This document shows positions 41,732 to 50,426 of a DNA stretch of 64,000 bases, piece by piece; position 1 is the first letter of the stretch, and each line of letters starts with the position of its first letter. The position numbers were made by a program, and so were the translations under genes. The notes beneath the pieces were generated by a model. It saw nothing but the letters and a program-made list of their open reading frames with translations. It did not search any database and was not told the DNA's origin. This DNA is from an uncultured Eubacteriales bacterium (GTDB lineage Bacteria > Bacillota > Clostridia > Oscillospirales > CAG-272). The stretch lies in the NCBI GenBank assembly GCA_934486825.1, contig CAKSQF010000004.1:58197-122196 (forward strand). Reading direction: 5' to 3'.

Positions 41732-42433
41732 ATGACGAAAATTCAGAAAAGCGAATACAGCTTCAAAGTTATAGGACACATCCGCTCCGACTTCCCCGAA
41801 AAATTCGGAATACCGAGGCAGAGCGGCAGAGTGCCGTCTCTCGGCTCGACCGTCGTATTTGAGCCGGAATACAGAAATCCCGACGCGTTCCGCGAGCTTG
41901 ACGGTTTTTCTCACATATGGGTTCTGTGGGTCTTTTCGGAATCGGTCACCGAAAAGCCGCCGATAACCGTCCGACCTCCCCGACTCGGCGGAAACCGACA
42001 TGTCGGCGTTTTCGCCTCCCGCTCTCCCTTCCGTCCGAACCCGATAGGAATATCCGCAGTAAGGCTCGAAAAGATAGCATACACCGAAAAATACGGTCCC
42101 GTACTGCACATATCGGGTGCCGACATGATGGACGGTACGCCGATCATCGACATCAAACCCTATCTTCCGTCCGCCGATCTGATTGAAAATGCGGTCGGCG
42201 GTTATGCGGACGGTGTAAACGATCACAGACTCAACGTAAAATTTATCTGCGAAATTCCGGACAGCCTCACGTCCGACAGGCGCAGATCCCTTTCGGGAAT
42301 CCTTGCCGATGATCCGCGTCCCTCGTATCAGAACGCCCCGGATCGGGTATACATGATGGATTTTGCGGGTCACAGTGTAGGCTTCAGGGTCGAAGGCGAC
42401 GATTTGTATGTCGTCCGTATAGAAAAAATATAA
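41732..42433 (+). CDS. trmO: tRNA (N6-threonylcarbamoyl-A37) methyltransferase TrmO
   Basis: A 233-residue SAM-dependent enzyme that adds a methyl group to t6A37 in certain tRNAs. Family motifs: FKVIGHIRSDFPEKFGIPRQ, FSHIWVLWVF, RPPRLGGNRHVGVFASRSPF and RPNPIGISAVRL, with the C-terminal part DPRPSYQNAPDRVYMMDFAG. Length is typical of the TsaA/YaeB/TrmO group. Single-gene unit with its own promoter, convergent with deoD. Confidence 0.95.
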   Translation: MTKIQKSEYSFKVIGHIRSDFPEKFGIPRQSGRVPSLGSTVVFEPEYRNPDAFRELDGFSHIWVLWVFSESVTEKPPITVRPPRLGGNRHVGVFASRSPFRPNPIGISAVRLEKIAYTEKYGPVLHISGADMMDGTPIIDIKPYLPSADLIENAVGGYADGVNDHRLNVKFICEIPDSLTSDRRRSLSGILADDPRPSYQNAPDRVYMMDFAGHSVGFRVEGDDLYVVRIEKI

Positions 42434-42443
42434 ATATAAAAAC

Positions 42444-42471
42444 CGCCCGCAGACTGTTTCGTCTGCGGGCA
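42444..42471. terminator. Bidirectional hairpin, trmO / deoD
   Basis: GCCCGCAGAC (42445-42454) pairs with GTCTGCGGGC (42461-42470); the minus strand continues GGTTTTTATATTT, making it the deoD terminator. Confidence 0.85.
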
Positions 42472-42479
42472 TATCTGCG

Positions 42480-43220
42480 TCAGCTGTCTGCCTCGCCGAC
42501 CGCCGTCTCCAGCGCAAGCTCGGTCATTTCGGTAAATGAAGAACGTCTGTCCTCAGCCGACAGCGACTCTCCGGTGAGCAGATGATCGGACACGGTAAAA
42601 AGTCCGAGTGCGCGTTTCCCGAATCTCGCGGCATTCATATACAGGGCTGCCGTCTCCATCTCGACCGCGAGCACTCCCATCTTCCTCCAGATCAGATTGT
42701 CGTCCGGGAAATCGGGGTCGGAATAAAAGCTGTCGGTCGTCAGAACGGTCCCGATGTGAAGCTTTTCGCACAGACCGAGCTTTTCCGCGGCCTTTTCGCA
42801 GAGCGAAAGCAGCGGATAGTCGGCTGTCGGCGCAAAGTTGCCCGGAAGTCTGAATTTCGACGCATATGCCGAATCGGTACAGGCAGCCATTGCCGCTATT
42901 ATATCATGGAGTCCGACCTTCCCGGACATTCCGCCGGCAGATCCGATTCTGATTATACGTTCAACTCCGAAAACCGTGAAAAGCTCCTGCGAATATATTC
43001 CCATTGACGGCATTCCCATTCCGCTCGCCATAACCGTTATCGGTGTGCCGCGGTATTCTCCGGTATAACCCTGCACGCCGCGCACATTGTTTACAAGCCT
43101 TGCCGAAGACAGAAAGTTTTTTGCAATGAATTCGGAGCGTCCCGGGTCGCCCGGCATAAGCACGGTCGGAGCAAAATCACAAGGTTCTGCGTCGATATGA
43201 GGGGTAGGAAAAGTTGCCAT
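42480..43220 (-). CDS. deoD: Purine-nucleoside phosphorylase, DeoD type
   Basis: A 246-residue enzyme that splits purine (deoxy)nucleosides with phosphate, for salvage. Motifs: MPGDPGRSEFIAKNF, the phosphate-site region RIIRIGSAGGMS, and LAVEMETAALYMNAARFGKRAL with the nucleoside-binding Glu/Met. The later ...FTVSDHLLTGE carries the catalytic Asp. It has its own promoter (43252) and a terminator shared with trmO. Confidence 0.94.
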   Translation of the reverse strand: MATFPTPHIDAEPCDFAPTVLMPGDPGRSEFIAKNFLSSARLVNNVRGVQGYTGEYRGTPITVMASGMGMPSMGIYSQELFTVFGVERIIRIGSAGGMSGKVGLHDIIAAMAACTDSAYASKFRLPGNFAPTADYPLLSLCEKAAEKLGLCEKLHIGTVLTTDSFYSDPDFPDDNLIWRKMGVLAVEMETAALYMNAARFGKRALGLFTVSDHLLTGESLSAEDRRSSFTEMTELALETAVGEADS

Positions 43221-43251
43221 ATCAAATCTCTCCTTAACAATCGGTGTAAAA

Positions 43252-43280
43252 ATTATACAACATAATTATCCGAAAGTCAA
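43252..43280 (-). promoter_or_regulatory. Promoter of deoD
   Basis: Minus strand TTGACT (43280-43275), 17 nt, TATAAT (43257-43252). Confidence 0.82.
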
Positions 43281-43312
43281 CCTTTTTTTACACGCTCTGC
43301 CCGTTCTTCCAC

Positions 43313-43341
43313 TTGACACGGAGAAATTATTGTGTTAAAAT
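43313..43341 (+). promoter_or_regulatory. Promoter of the TM1266-type regulator
   Basis: TTGACA (43313-43318), 17 nt, TAAAAT (43336-43341). Confidence 0.82.
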
Positions 43342-43374
43342 ATAAACAAAGAAAAGCGGAGGGGTACAGATCAT

Positions 43375-43623
43375 ATGGAAACACGCGTTGCGGTAATCAG
43401 TATACTTGTTGAAAATCCCGAATCGGCAACCGCACTCAATGATCTGCTTCACAGAAACGGCAGGTACATAATCGGAAGAATGGGGATACCCTACGAAAAG
43501 AAGGGCGTCAACATAATCTGCATTGCAGTTGACGCGCCGCAGGATGTCATCAATTCACTGACAGGTACGCTCGGCAAGCTTGACGGCGTATCCGCAAAGG
43601 CGACATATTCGAAAAAGTCCTGA
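43375..43623 (+). CDS. TM1266-family iron-only hydrogenase system regulator
   Basis: An 82-residue ACT/NikR-C-like protein. The sequence from METRVAVISILVE through LLHRNGRYIIGRMGIPYEKKGVNII to KLDGVSAKATYSK matches the family annotated as 'iron-only hydrogenase system regulator', usually next to hydrogenase maturation genes. No hydrogenase gene is in this window, so its link is uncertain. GCGGAGGGG precedes the ATG. A structured leader of a transporter operon follows. Confidence 0.85.
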   Translation: METRVAVISILVENPESATALNDLLHRNGRYIIGRMGIPYEKKGVNIICIAVDAPQDVINSLTGTLGKLDGVSAKATYSKKS

Positions 43624-43655
43624 TATCCGCCGCAATCTTATATTTACAACGAAAT

Positions 43656-43784
43656 CACAGACGCTGTGTCCCCCTGACACCGAAAACCCGCAATCGGGTT
43701 TAAGGCGAAAGACGGGATGTGCCGCCCGTCGGGTAAACTGCCTGTTCCTGCGCCGCATCTCTCTTTCAAAGATGCGGCGTTTTT
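43656..43784 (+). promoter_or_regulatory. Structured leader with terminator before ABC operon, candidate riboswitch or attenuator
   Basis: Several stems follow one another: CACAG/CTGTG (43656-43660, 43664-43668), which competes with GTGTC/GACAC (43666-43670, 43676-43680); AAACCCG/CGGGTTT (43684-43690, 43695-43701); GACGGG/CCCGTC (43711-43716, 43725-43730); and a terminator CGCCGCATCT/AGATGCGGCG (43751-43760, 43770-43779) with TTTTT. The terminator stands 51 nt before the transporter start. No known riboswitch core was matched (TPP, cobalamin, FMN, guanidine-I, ZTP and THF were considered). It may simply end the TM1266 transcript, but the stems before it and their mutual exclusion fit a regulated leader. 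Confidence 0.5.
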
Positions 43785-43834
43785 GATAATATATCTGTTT
43801 TCCGACAAAAAGTTCGGAAGAAAGGAACAAAATC

Positions 43835-44878
43835 ATGAAAAAAATACTCTCAGCCCTGCTCGCATCTGCGATGCTTGTATTGTCGGTTGTCGGATGCACC
43901 TCCGGCGACCGGGGTACGACAACCGTCACTCCCTCTTCAACCGCGCCGCTTACAGGTGAACAAAAGCCCGAGCCGGTCGATGTCCGCGTAACCGCGCTCA
44001 AGGGTCCGACCGCCATGGGACTTGTAAAATTCATGTCCGACAACGACGACGGGAAGATCACGGGCAACAATTACAGCTTCGACATTGCCGCATCGGCGGA
44101 TGAAGTCACTCCCGCCCTGATTCAGGGAAAGACCGACATTGCCGCAGTCCCCGCCAATCTGGCGTCAGTGCTTTACAACAAAACAAACGGCGGCGTGCGC
44201 GTGCTTGCCGTCAACACTCTCGGAGTGATCTACATAGTCGAAAACGGGGACAGCGTAAAGAGTGTAGCCGATCTCAAGGGAAAGACACTGTATGCAAGCG
44301 GAAGGGGCGCGACTCCCGAATACGCGCTTAACTACATCCTCGGCATGAACGGTCTCGATCCCGAGAAGGACGTGAACATCGAATGGAAAAGCGAACACAC
44401 CGAATGTCTCAGTGCGCTTATGGCTGACGAAAATGCGATAGCAATGCTTCCCCAGCCCTTTGTAACGGTTGCACAGACCAAAAGCGACAAAATCCGCATT
44501 GCGCTTGATCTGACAAAGGAATGGGACGCCGTCCAAAAGGACGAAGCGGTAAAATCATCGATGATTACCGGTGTTGTCGTCGTGCGCAGCGAATTTGCCG
44601 ACAAAAACCCGCAGGCTGTTGCCGATTTTCTTGACAACTACAAAAAATCGGTCGAATATGTGAACGGGAACAACGATGCCGCGGCGGCGCTTGTCGGCAA
44701 ATACGACATTGTTGCCGAAGCGGTTGCCAAAAAGGCTCTCCCGTACTGCAACATTACATTCATCGAAGGAAACGAAATGAAGGAGATGCTCTCGGGCTAT
44801 CTTGCGGTTCTTGCAAAGCAGAACGTCAAGGCGGTCGGCGGAGAGCTTCCGAAGGATGATTTTTACTACAAACGCTGA
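43835..44878 (+). CDS. NitT/TauT-type ABC transporter substrate-binding lipoprotein
   Basis: A 347-residue lipoprotein (signal ending LSVVGC, then a short Thr/Ser linker). The mature part is an NMT1/SsuA-like binding protein: DVRVTALKGPTAMGLVKFM, PALIQGKTDIAAVPANLASV, LKGKTLYASGRGATPEY and SALMADENAIAMLPQPF. Such proteins bind nitrate, sulfonates, thiamine precursors or similar small anions and heterocycles. The permease gene starts 23 nt inside its end. GAAAGGAAC precedes the ATG. Confidence 0.88.
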   Translation: MKKILSALLASAMLVLSVVGCTSGDRGTTTVTPSSTAPLTGEQKPEPVDVRVTALKGPTAMGLVKFMSDNDDGKITGNNYSFDIAASADEVTPALIQGKTDIAAVPANLASVLYNKTNGGVRVLAVNTLGVIYIVENGDSVKSVADLKGKTLYASGRGATPEYALNYILGMNGLDPEKDVNIEWKSEHTECLSALMADENAIAMLPQPFVTVAQTKSDKIRIALDLTKEWDAVQKDEAVKSSMITGVVVVRSEFADKNPQAVADFLDNYKKSVEYVNGNNDAAAALVGKYDIVAEAVAKKALPYCNITFIEGNEMKEMLSGYLAVLAKQNVKAVGGELPKDDFYYKR

Positions 44879-45677
44879 AAAGAGCGAAATCGCCGGGAAA
44901 AGCGAAAAAGGAACAACAAAAAAACAGACCCTGCGGCGCAGGGTGATCGGTGCCGCCGCAATTCTCTTCTGGCTTGCGGTATGGCAGGCAGTGAGCATGG
45001 CGGTCGGCAACGATATCCTGCTTGTATCGCCGATAGCGGTTATAAAAAGACTTTTTGAACTGGTCGTGACCGCAGAGTTCTGGCATTCGGTCGGACTTTC
45101 GTTCATCAGGATAATATCCGGCTTTCTGCTCGCGCTTGCGGCGGGACTTGCCCTTGCGCTTCTCGCCTCGGCTTCGTCTGTCATAAAACAGCTTCTTGCT
45201 CCGCTTATGACCGCAATAAAGACGGTACCTGTCGCGTCGTTTATTATCCTCGTTCTGATCTGGTTCCCGTCAAAACGGCTGTCAACCGTGATCTCGTTTC
45301 TGATGGTTCTGCCGATAATATATACGAATACGTTGTCGGCAATCGCCTCACTGCGTGACGATCTTGACGAGATGGCGACAGTCTTCCGCATACCGCCCCT
45401 GCGGCGTCTGCGCTGTGTATGTCTCCCGCAGGTGATGCCCGGCTTTCTGACCGGATGCGAGCTGTCGCTCGGTCTTTGCTGGAAATCGGGAATTGCCGCC
45501 GAGGTTATCGGCATCCCCAAGCACTCGATCGGCGAGGCGCTCCAGCAGGCAAAGATATATCTTGACACCCCCGATCTGTTTGCATGGACGGTCGTGATAG
45601 TCGCCGTAAGCGCACTTTTTGCGAAGCTGTTCATGTCGGCAATGAAGCTTTTGGAAAAAAGGATAACAAGAGTATGA
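44856..45677 (+). CDS. NitT/TauT-type ABC transporter permease
   Basis: A 273-residue permease with about six helices and the BPD_transp_1 coupling loop near DDLDEMATVFRIPPLRRLRCVCLPQVMPGFLTG, whose EMA-x-VF portion is typical. The start at 44856 lies inside the end of the binding protein gene; a longer start at 44802 is possible but would add a basic, unlikely N-terminus. Its stop overlaps the ATPase ATG by 4 nt. Confidence 0.85.
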   Translation: MIFTTNAEKSEIAGKSEKGTTKKQTLRRRVIGAAAILFWLAVWQAVSMAVGNDILLVSPIAVIKRLFELVVTAEFWHSVGLSFIRIISGFLLALAAGLALALLASASSVIKQLLAPLMTAIKTVPVASFIILVLIWFPSKRLSTVISFLMVLPIIYTNTLSAIASLRDDLDEMATVFRIPPLRRLRCVCLPQVMPGFLTGCELSLGLCWKSGIAAEVIGIPKHSIGEALQQAKIYLDTPDLFAWTVVIVAVSALFAKLFMSAMKLLEKRITRV

Positions 45678-46255
45678 GCGATACCGACATAAAAATCAAC
45701 GCTCTGACAAAGTCATACGGCGAAAAGGTCGTTCTGAACGACTTATGCGCCGTTTTCGAAGGCGGTAAGGTAAGCTGTGTAAGCGCAATGTCCGGAAAGG
45801 GAAAAACGACTCTCCTGCGTCTTATCATGGGACTCGAAAAACCGGATTCGGGAACGATCGTTCTGCCCGAAGGGACAAAAATATCGGTCGTTTTTCAGGA
45901 GGACCGTCTGCTTGACGGAACGGATGCATCATCAAACATACGGCTTGTAAACAAAAAACTTTCAGCCGAAGCGGTAGCCGACGCGCTGACCGGAGTCGGA
46001 CTTGACCCGAAGGAAAAGCAACCGGTCGGCGAATACTCGGGCGGGATGAAAAGACGCGTCGCAATCGTCCGCGCTCTGCTTGCGGATTTTGATCTGCTTC
46101 TGCTTGACGAGCCGTTCAAGGGACTTGACGCCGACACGCGCGCCCGCACCGCAGATTTCATACGCAGACACACGGTCGGAAAAACGGTAATTCTGGTCAC
46201 GCACGATCCCGCCGATGCCGAACTGCTCGGCACAGCCGCAACCGTGCAGATCTGA
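45674..46255 (+). CDS. NitT/TauT-type ABC transporter ATP-binding protein
   Basis: A 193-residue short ATPase. Walker A reads SAMSGKGKTT, with Ser replacing the usual first Gly; the signature is EYSGGMKRRVAIVRAL and Walker B is LLLLDEPFKGLD, H-loop VILVTHDPAD. It lacks the C-terminal region of longer family members. Start overlaps the permease stop (ATGA). It energises import of the ligand of the upstream binding protein. A strong terminator follows. Confidence 0.88.
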   Translation: MSDTDIKINALTKSYGEKVVLNDLCAVFEGGKVSCVSAMSGKGKTTLLRLIMGLEKPDSGTIVLPEGTKISVVFQEDRLLDGTDASSNIRLVNKKLSAEAVADALTGVGLDPKEKQPVGEYSGGMKRRVAIVRALLADFDLLLLDEPFKGLDADTRARTADFIRRHTVGKTVILVTHDPADAELLGTAATVQI

Positions 46256-46264
46256 TCCGAACGC

Positions 46265-46302
46265 AAAAACAGGAAGAGCAGCAGATGCTCTTCCTGTTTT
46301 TT
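46265..46302 (+). terminator. Terminator of the ABC operon
   Basis: AAAAACAGGAAGAGCA (46265-46280) pairs with TGCTCTTCCTGTTTTT (46286-46301). Confidence 0.92.
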
Positions 46303-46325
46303 CCTTATGTTATTTTGCGTTTTCC

Positions 46326-46355
46326 TTGACAAACAGGTAAAAAGTATGATAAAAT
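46326..46355 (+). promoter_or_regulatory. Promoter of the glycyl radical enzyme cassette
   Basis: TTGACA (46326-46331), 18 nt, TAAAAT (46350-46355). Confidence 0.78.
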
Positions 46356-46392
46356 TATCTTGAATTTTCTTGTGTTGAAAGGATTTTTGCAT

Positions 46393-48582
46393 ATGTTTCC
46401 GGAAAACATCGTTTCTGCAAGTACACATATGAAAAAAGAGGCTGTAAAGGCGCTGACCGAAAAGCCGATAATTACCTATACCGCCGAAAGGGTACGCCTC
46501 TGGAGCGAGGTGGCAAAAGAGGTGGCGGGAGAGTCGTGCCAGCCGCTCAGAATCGGAAAGGGCATGAAAAGCTTTCTCTCAAGGGTATCGATCCCTGTCA
46601 GCGACTATGACATTCTCATAGGAAGAGCCACCGAGGAGAGTTTCTCGGAGGAAGAAGAAAAAACATTCAGAGAAAAATACATAAACGACTGCATGCGCTT
46701 TGACGGCATACCGAAATTTCTGTACGACGGCGGGCATCAGTCGTTCGACTGGAACAGACTGATAAAGGTCGGACTTCCCGCGCTCAGAAAAGAAGCGGAG
46801 GACGCACTCGGCAGATACACGGCAAACGGAACGAAACAGCAATGTGACTGGCTTTCGGGCGCGGTAATGATCTACGATTCGTTTATCTGTTTCCTGAACC
46901 GCTCGGCAGAAGCGGCAGAAGCGGCGGGACTTACCGAAAGCGCTGCGGTCTGCCGCGCCGTCGCCTCGGGAGCACCGTCATCCTTTTGGGAGGCGCTTCA
47001 GCTCGTTTACACGATAGAATTTGTATTCTGCGCATACATCTCCCCCAACCCCACGCTCGCACTCGGAAGGCTCGATCTGTTTCTCGGTGGGCTTTACGGT
47101 AGCGACATCGCCTCGGGCAGGCTCACAAGAGAGTATGCGGGACTTCTGATAGACGATTTCTATGCAAAAAACAATCTGATAATGGGCAGGGGCGAGCATC
47201 AGCTTTCGGCGCGTACCGACATGTCGAAATGCACCGGCTGGAACCGCATCCTCTGCTACGACGCCCCGCAGTATCTTACGTTGTCGGGAGCCGATCCCGA
47301 CAGCGGAAAAGCGGTCGCAGGCGATCTGACCGCACTGTTTATAGAACACATTGAGCCGAAATACAAAAATCCGGTTATCGTATTCAGATACAGCAAGGGC
47401 TTTGCGGCAGAACATCACGACATATGGAAAACTCTCGTCGGCAAGATGAGGGCAAGTGCATCCATACTTATATACAACGACATACCGGTATGCCGGATGT
47501 ATACAGACAGGGGCGACAGCCTCCGTGACGCAATGTCGTATGAATATTTCGGCTGCAACTGGCCGACCCTTCCGGCAACCGATGCCTGCGACTATGATTA
47601 TGTTTTCAGACATGTCAACAGGAACATAGTCCCGTTTGAAATGCAGGCACTCGAAAATCTGCGTCTGTCGGGCGCGGAGATTTCAAGACAGGCTCTGCTT
47701 GACAGCATGCACGACGAGATGAAAAAGGCTTTCGAAAAAATCAGGGACGAAGGAAAGCCGCTGTCGAACGGTCCCGATCCGAGACTGCTCACGATATACG
47801 CATGCTTTGCACGCGGAAACATCGAAAGAGCCGGCAGATATTTCGACAGAATAAACGTAATCCTTCCGCTCGGCGGACTCGGCACGCTTATCGACATCGC
47901 ATCCGCCGCGGATCATGTATGCATCGATCTGAAAATCCCGCTCGGCAGACTCCTTGACGCGTGCAGAAACAATTTTGTCGGAGAGGAAAAGCTGCTTGCA
48001 ATCTGCAAAAACAGTCCCAAGCTCGGCGACGGAAGCGAGACGTCCTCGTTCTATGCCGACAGGCTCATAAACACGATTGCGGATGCCTACGACGAAGTAT
48101 TCTCGGTCGGTCTGCCCGACTATTGCAGACTCCGTCTCTGCGGAGAGGCGGACACATGGCACAACGAGATCGGTGCGTCGCTCGGTGCAACTCCCGACGG
48201 AAGGCTCTGCGGACAGCCGACAAGCCAGAACTGTCAGCCGAGCCCGGGTGCGGCGAAAAACGGCATTACCGCGATGTTTGATTCGCTTGCACACATCCCG
48301 TTTTACAGATTTGCCTCGGGAGCCATGAACGTCACGATACAGACCTCCTCATTTGCGGGAGAAGCGGGACTTGAAAATCTCGCAAGGCTGTTCTCGGTCT
48401 ATTTTGAAAAGGGCGGGCTTCAGCTTCAGCTTTCGGCGGTTGACAGAGAGCTTCTTGAGGATGCTCAGAAAAATCCGGATGCGCACCGCGATCTCATGGT
48501 CCGCGTAACCGGATACAGCGCGGTATTTACCGACATGAGCAAGGTTTCACAGGACGACTTTATGTCGAGAAATTCATTCTGA
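46393..48582 (+). CDS. Glycyl radical enzyme of unknown substrate (PFL-like)
   Basis: A 729-residue member of the pyruvate formate-lyase/diol dehydratase superfamily. The glycyl radical loop RVTGYSAVF (Gly707) is near the C-terminus, followed by the typical DMSKVSQDDFMSRNSF ending. The active-site Cys388 lies in EYFGCNWPTLPATDAC. Most diol dehydratase- and lyase-type members read GCVEP here, with a catalytic Glu two residues after Cys; this protein has Asn-Trp, so the chemistry is not one of the well-known types. AAAGGAT precedes the ATG at 46393. It is followed by an aldo-keto reductase and its activase in one cassette, with no microcompartment genes. Confidence 0.88.
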   Translation: MFPENIVSASTHMKKEAVKALTEKPIITYTAERVRLWSEVAKEVAGESCQPLRIGKGMKSFLSRVSIPVSDYDILIGRATEESFSEEEEKTFREKYINDCMRFDGIPKFLYDGGHQSFDWNRLIKVGLPALRKEAEDALGRYTANGTKQQCDWLSGAVMIYDSFICFLNRSAEAAEAAGLTESAAVCRAVASGAPSSFWEALQLVYTIEFVFCAYISPNPTLALGRLDLFLGGLYGSDIASGRLTREYAGLLIDDFYAKNNLIMGRGEHQLSARTDMSKCTGWNRILCYDAPQYLTLSGADPDSGKAVAGDLTALFIEHIEPKYKNPVIVFRYSKGFAAEHHDIWKTLVGKMRASASILIYNDIPVCRMYTDRGDSLRDAMSYEYFGCNWPTLPATDACDYDYVFRHVNRNIVPFEMQALENLRLSGAEISRQALLDSMHDEMKKAFEKIRDEGKPLSNGPDPRLLTIYACFARGNIERAGRYFDRINVILPLGGLGTLIDIASAADHVCIDLKIPLGRLLDACRNNFVGEEKLLAICKNSPKLGDGSETSSFYADRLINTIADAYDEVFSVGLPDYCRLRLCGEADTWHNEIGASLGATPDGRLCGQPTSQNCQPSPGAAKNGITAMFDSLAHIPFYRFASGAMNVTIQTSSFAGEAGLENLARLFSVYFEKGGLQLQLSAVDRELLEDAQKNPDAHRDLMVRVTGYSAVFTDMSKVSQDDFMSRNSF

Positions 48583-48606
48583 CAGAGAAAAAGGAGATTT
48601 CAGGCT

Positions 48607-49560
48607 ATGAAAAAAATATATCTTGAGCGCGCGGGACTTACGGTCAGCAACATGTGTCTCGGAGCGATGATGTTCGGAACACAGGTCAGCGAGAGCGACG
48701 CGTTCGCACAGCTCAACCTGTTTACCGAAATGGGCGGCAACTTCATCGACACGTCCAACAACTACGCTCACTGGTATCCGGGTGCCACCGGTGACGAAAG
48801 CGAAACGCTTCTCGGGAAATGGCTTTCGGGTCGCAGTGACCGCTCCGAGCTTGTCATAGCAACCAAGGTCGGCTTTGACCGTCACGGGAAAGGCGCCGGA
48901 CTGAAGCCCGAACAGATCGAATACTGGTGCGACGAAAGTCTGCGCAAGCTTGGCACCGACTACATTGATCTCTACTTCGCCCATGTCGATGACATGAGTA
49001 TTCCGGTCGAAGAATACATGGAAGCCTTCAACTCGCTTGTCAGAAAAGGAAAGGTCCGCGCCCTCGGCATGAGCAACTGCTACACATGGAGAATGTGCGA
49101 GGCAAAGCATTTCTGCAAGGAAAAAGGATACACCGATTTTACGGTAAATCAGACCTGCTACACATATCTTGACACCAAAAACGGCTATCCGAACCCGTAT
49201 CCGCTCAATCTTAACGCCGGTGACGAACGTCTTTCCTATCTTGCCGAAAACAGGATGCCGCTTGTCGCATACTCATGCCTTGCGGGCGGCGCATACGACA
49301 ACCCCGACAGATGTCCCCCGAAATACATAAAGGGAGAAAAGCTGGAGCTTATCCGCAGCGAAGCCGAAAAGCTCGGGCTTGCTCCGTCCGAGCTTGTGCT
49401 TGCATGGCTGATGGCATCCGACACGATACCCGGACGTCCGACGATTATCCCGCTCTTCTCATCGGGCAGACTGAGCCATCTCGAAAGCAACATAAAGATG
49501 TCCGATTACAGGCTTTGCGATGAGGTAATGAAAAAGCTCACAGAGGCAAGGTTTTTCTGA
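48607..49560 (+). CDS. Aldo-keto reductase
   Basis: A 317-residue NADPH-type aldo-keto reductase with the catalytic tetrad visible: Asp48 and Tyr53 in NFIDTSNNYAHW, Lys87 in VIATKVGF and His126 in YFAHVDD. The C-terminal part (IPLFSSGRLSHLESNIKM) binds the cofactor. It lies 24 nt after the glycyl radical enzyme and its stop overlaps the activase start by one nt. It may reduce the aldehyde or ketone product of the radical reaction; that is inferred from position only. AAAGGAG precedes the ATG. Confidence 0.9.
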   Translation: MKKIYLERAGLTVSNMCLGAMMFGTQVSESDAFAQLNLFTEMGGNFIDTSNNYAHWYPGATGDESETLLGKWLSGRSDRSELVIATKVGFDRHGKGAGLKPEQIEYWCDESLRKLGTDYIDLYFAHVDDMSIPVEEYMEAFNSLVRKGKVRALGMSNCYTWRMCEAKHFCKEKGYTDFTVNQTCYTYLDTKNGYPNPYPLNLNAGDERLSYLAENRMPLVAYSCLAGGAYDNPDRCPPKYIKGEKLELIRSEAEKLGLAPSELVLAWLMASDTIPGRPTIIPLFSSGRLSHLESNIKMSDYRLCDEVMKKLTEARFF

Positions 49561-50378
49561 TGGCTGTTATCGGAAATATTTTCAATGTTCAGAGATGCTC
49601 CCTGCATGACGGTCCCGGGATACGCACGACCGCCTTTCTCAAGGGATGTCCGCTCCGCTGCATATGGTGTCAGAATCCCGAGGGAATATCTCCCGATCCC
49701 ACCCCCGCGTTTGACGAAAAAAAATGCATCGGCTGCAAAAGCTGCTCGGGCATCACCGATCCGGCTGTTGCGGCAGAGGTATGCCCGACCGGAGCACGCA
49801 GTGTGTTCGGAAGAGCGTGCAGTTCTGATGAGCTTGTAAAAGAGCTTGTCGCCGACGCCGATTTCTATGCGGACGGAGGCGGCGTGACCTTCTCGGGAGG
49901 AGAGGCGCTTCTCCAGCCCGACTTTGTTGCGGAATGTGCGTCGGCTGTAAAATCGGCGGGGATAAGCGTTGCCGTCGATACATGCGGATGCGTTCCGTAC
50001 GGGTCGATCGAAAAGGTAATTCCCTGCACCGACATTTTTCTTTACGACATAAAGTCGCTGAATGACGAGAAGCACAGGCTGTTCACGGGTCGTTCGAACA
50101 AAACAATCATTGAAAATTTCGAAAGACTTGCGAAAACCGGTGTCAGAATATGGGTGCGGATCCCGGTGGTCGGCGGCTTCAATGCCGACCTCGGCGAAAT
50201 GCTCGGAATAAAAAATTATCTTGAAAATTTCGCATCTGTCGAGAAGGTCGAACCGCTAAGATACCACGAGCTCGGGAGCTACAAATACAGGCTGATAGGC
50301 AGACCGTATCTCCCCGATGACTCGGCGAAGGTGAGCAAGGAGCTGTTCGGACAGATAAAACAGCTCTTTGAAAAATGA
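49560..50378 (+). CDS. Glycyl-radical enzyme activating enzyme (radical SAM)
   Basis: A 272-residue radical SAM activase. The SAM cluster motif is CPLRCIWC (Cys30, 34, 37), and one ferredoxin-type insert follows with CIGCKSC...EVCPTGA (Cys56, 59, 62, 75). GGGVTFSGGEALLQP is the SAM-binding GGE region. Many activases of this family carry two extra clusters; this one shows cysteines for a single cluster. It should install the radical on Gly707 of the enzyme encoded at 46393. Third gene of the cassette. Confidence 0.92.
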   Translation: MAVIGNIFNVQRCSLHDGPGIRTTAFLKGCPLRCIWCQNPEGISPDPTPAFDEKKCIGCKSCSGITDPAVAAEVCPTGARSVFGRACSSDELVKELVADADFYADGGGVTFSGGEALLQPDFVAECASAVKSAGISVAVDTCGCVPYGSIEKVIPCTDIFLYDIKSLNDEKHRLFTGRSNKTIIENFERLAKTGVRIWVRIPVVGGFNADLGEMLGIKNYLENFASVEKVEPLRYHELGSYKYRLIGRPYLPDDSAKVSKELFGQIKQLFEK

Positions 50379-50426
50379 TAAAATATTACATTTTTTGATT
50401 TTTTAAGGCAAAAACGCAAAGAGCGG

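Noticed and set aside
43656..43784. A TPP riboswitch before the NitT/TauT-type transporter.
   Set aside because: Neither the CTGAGA core nor the GATC/CTGATGAG-type second core is present; the stems do not fit that fold.
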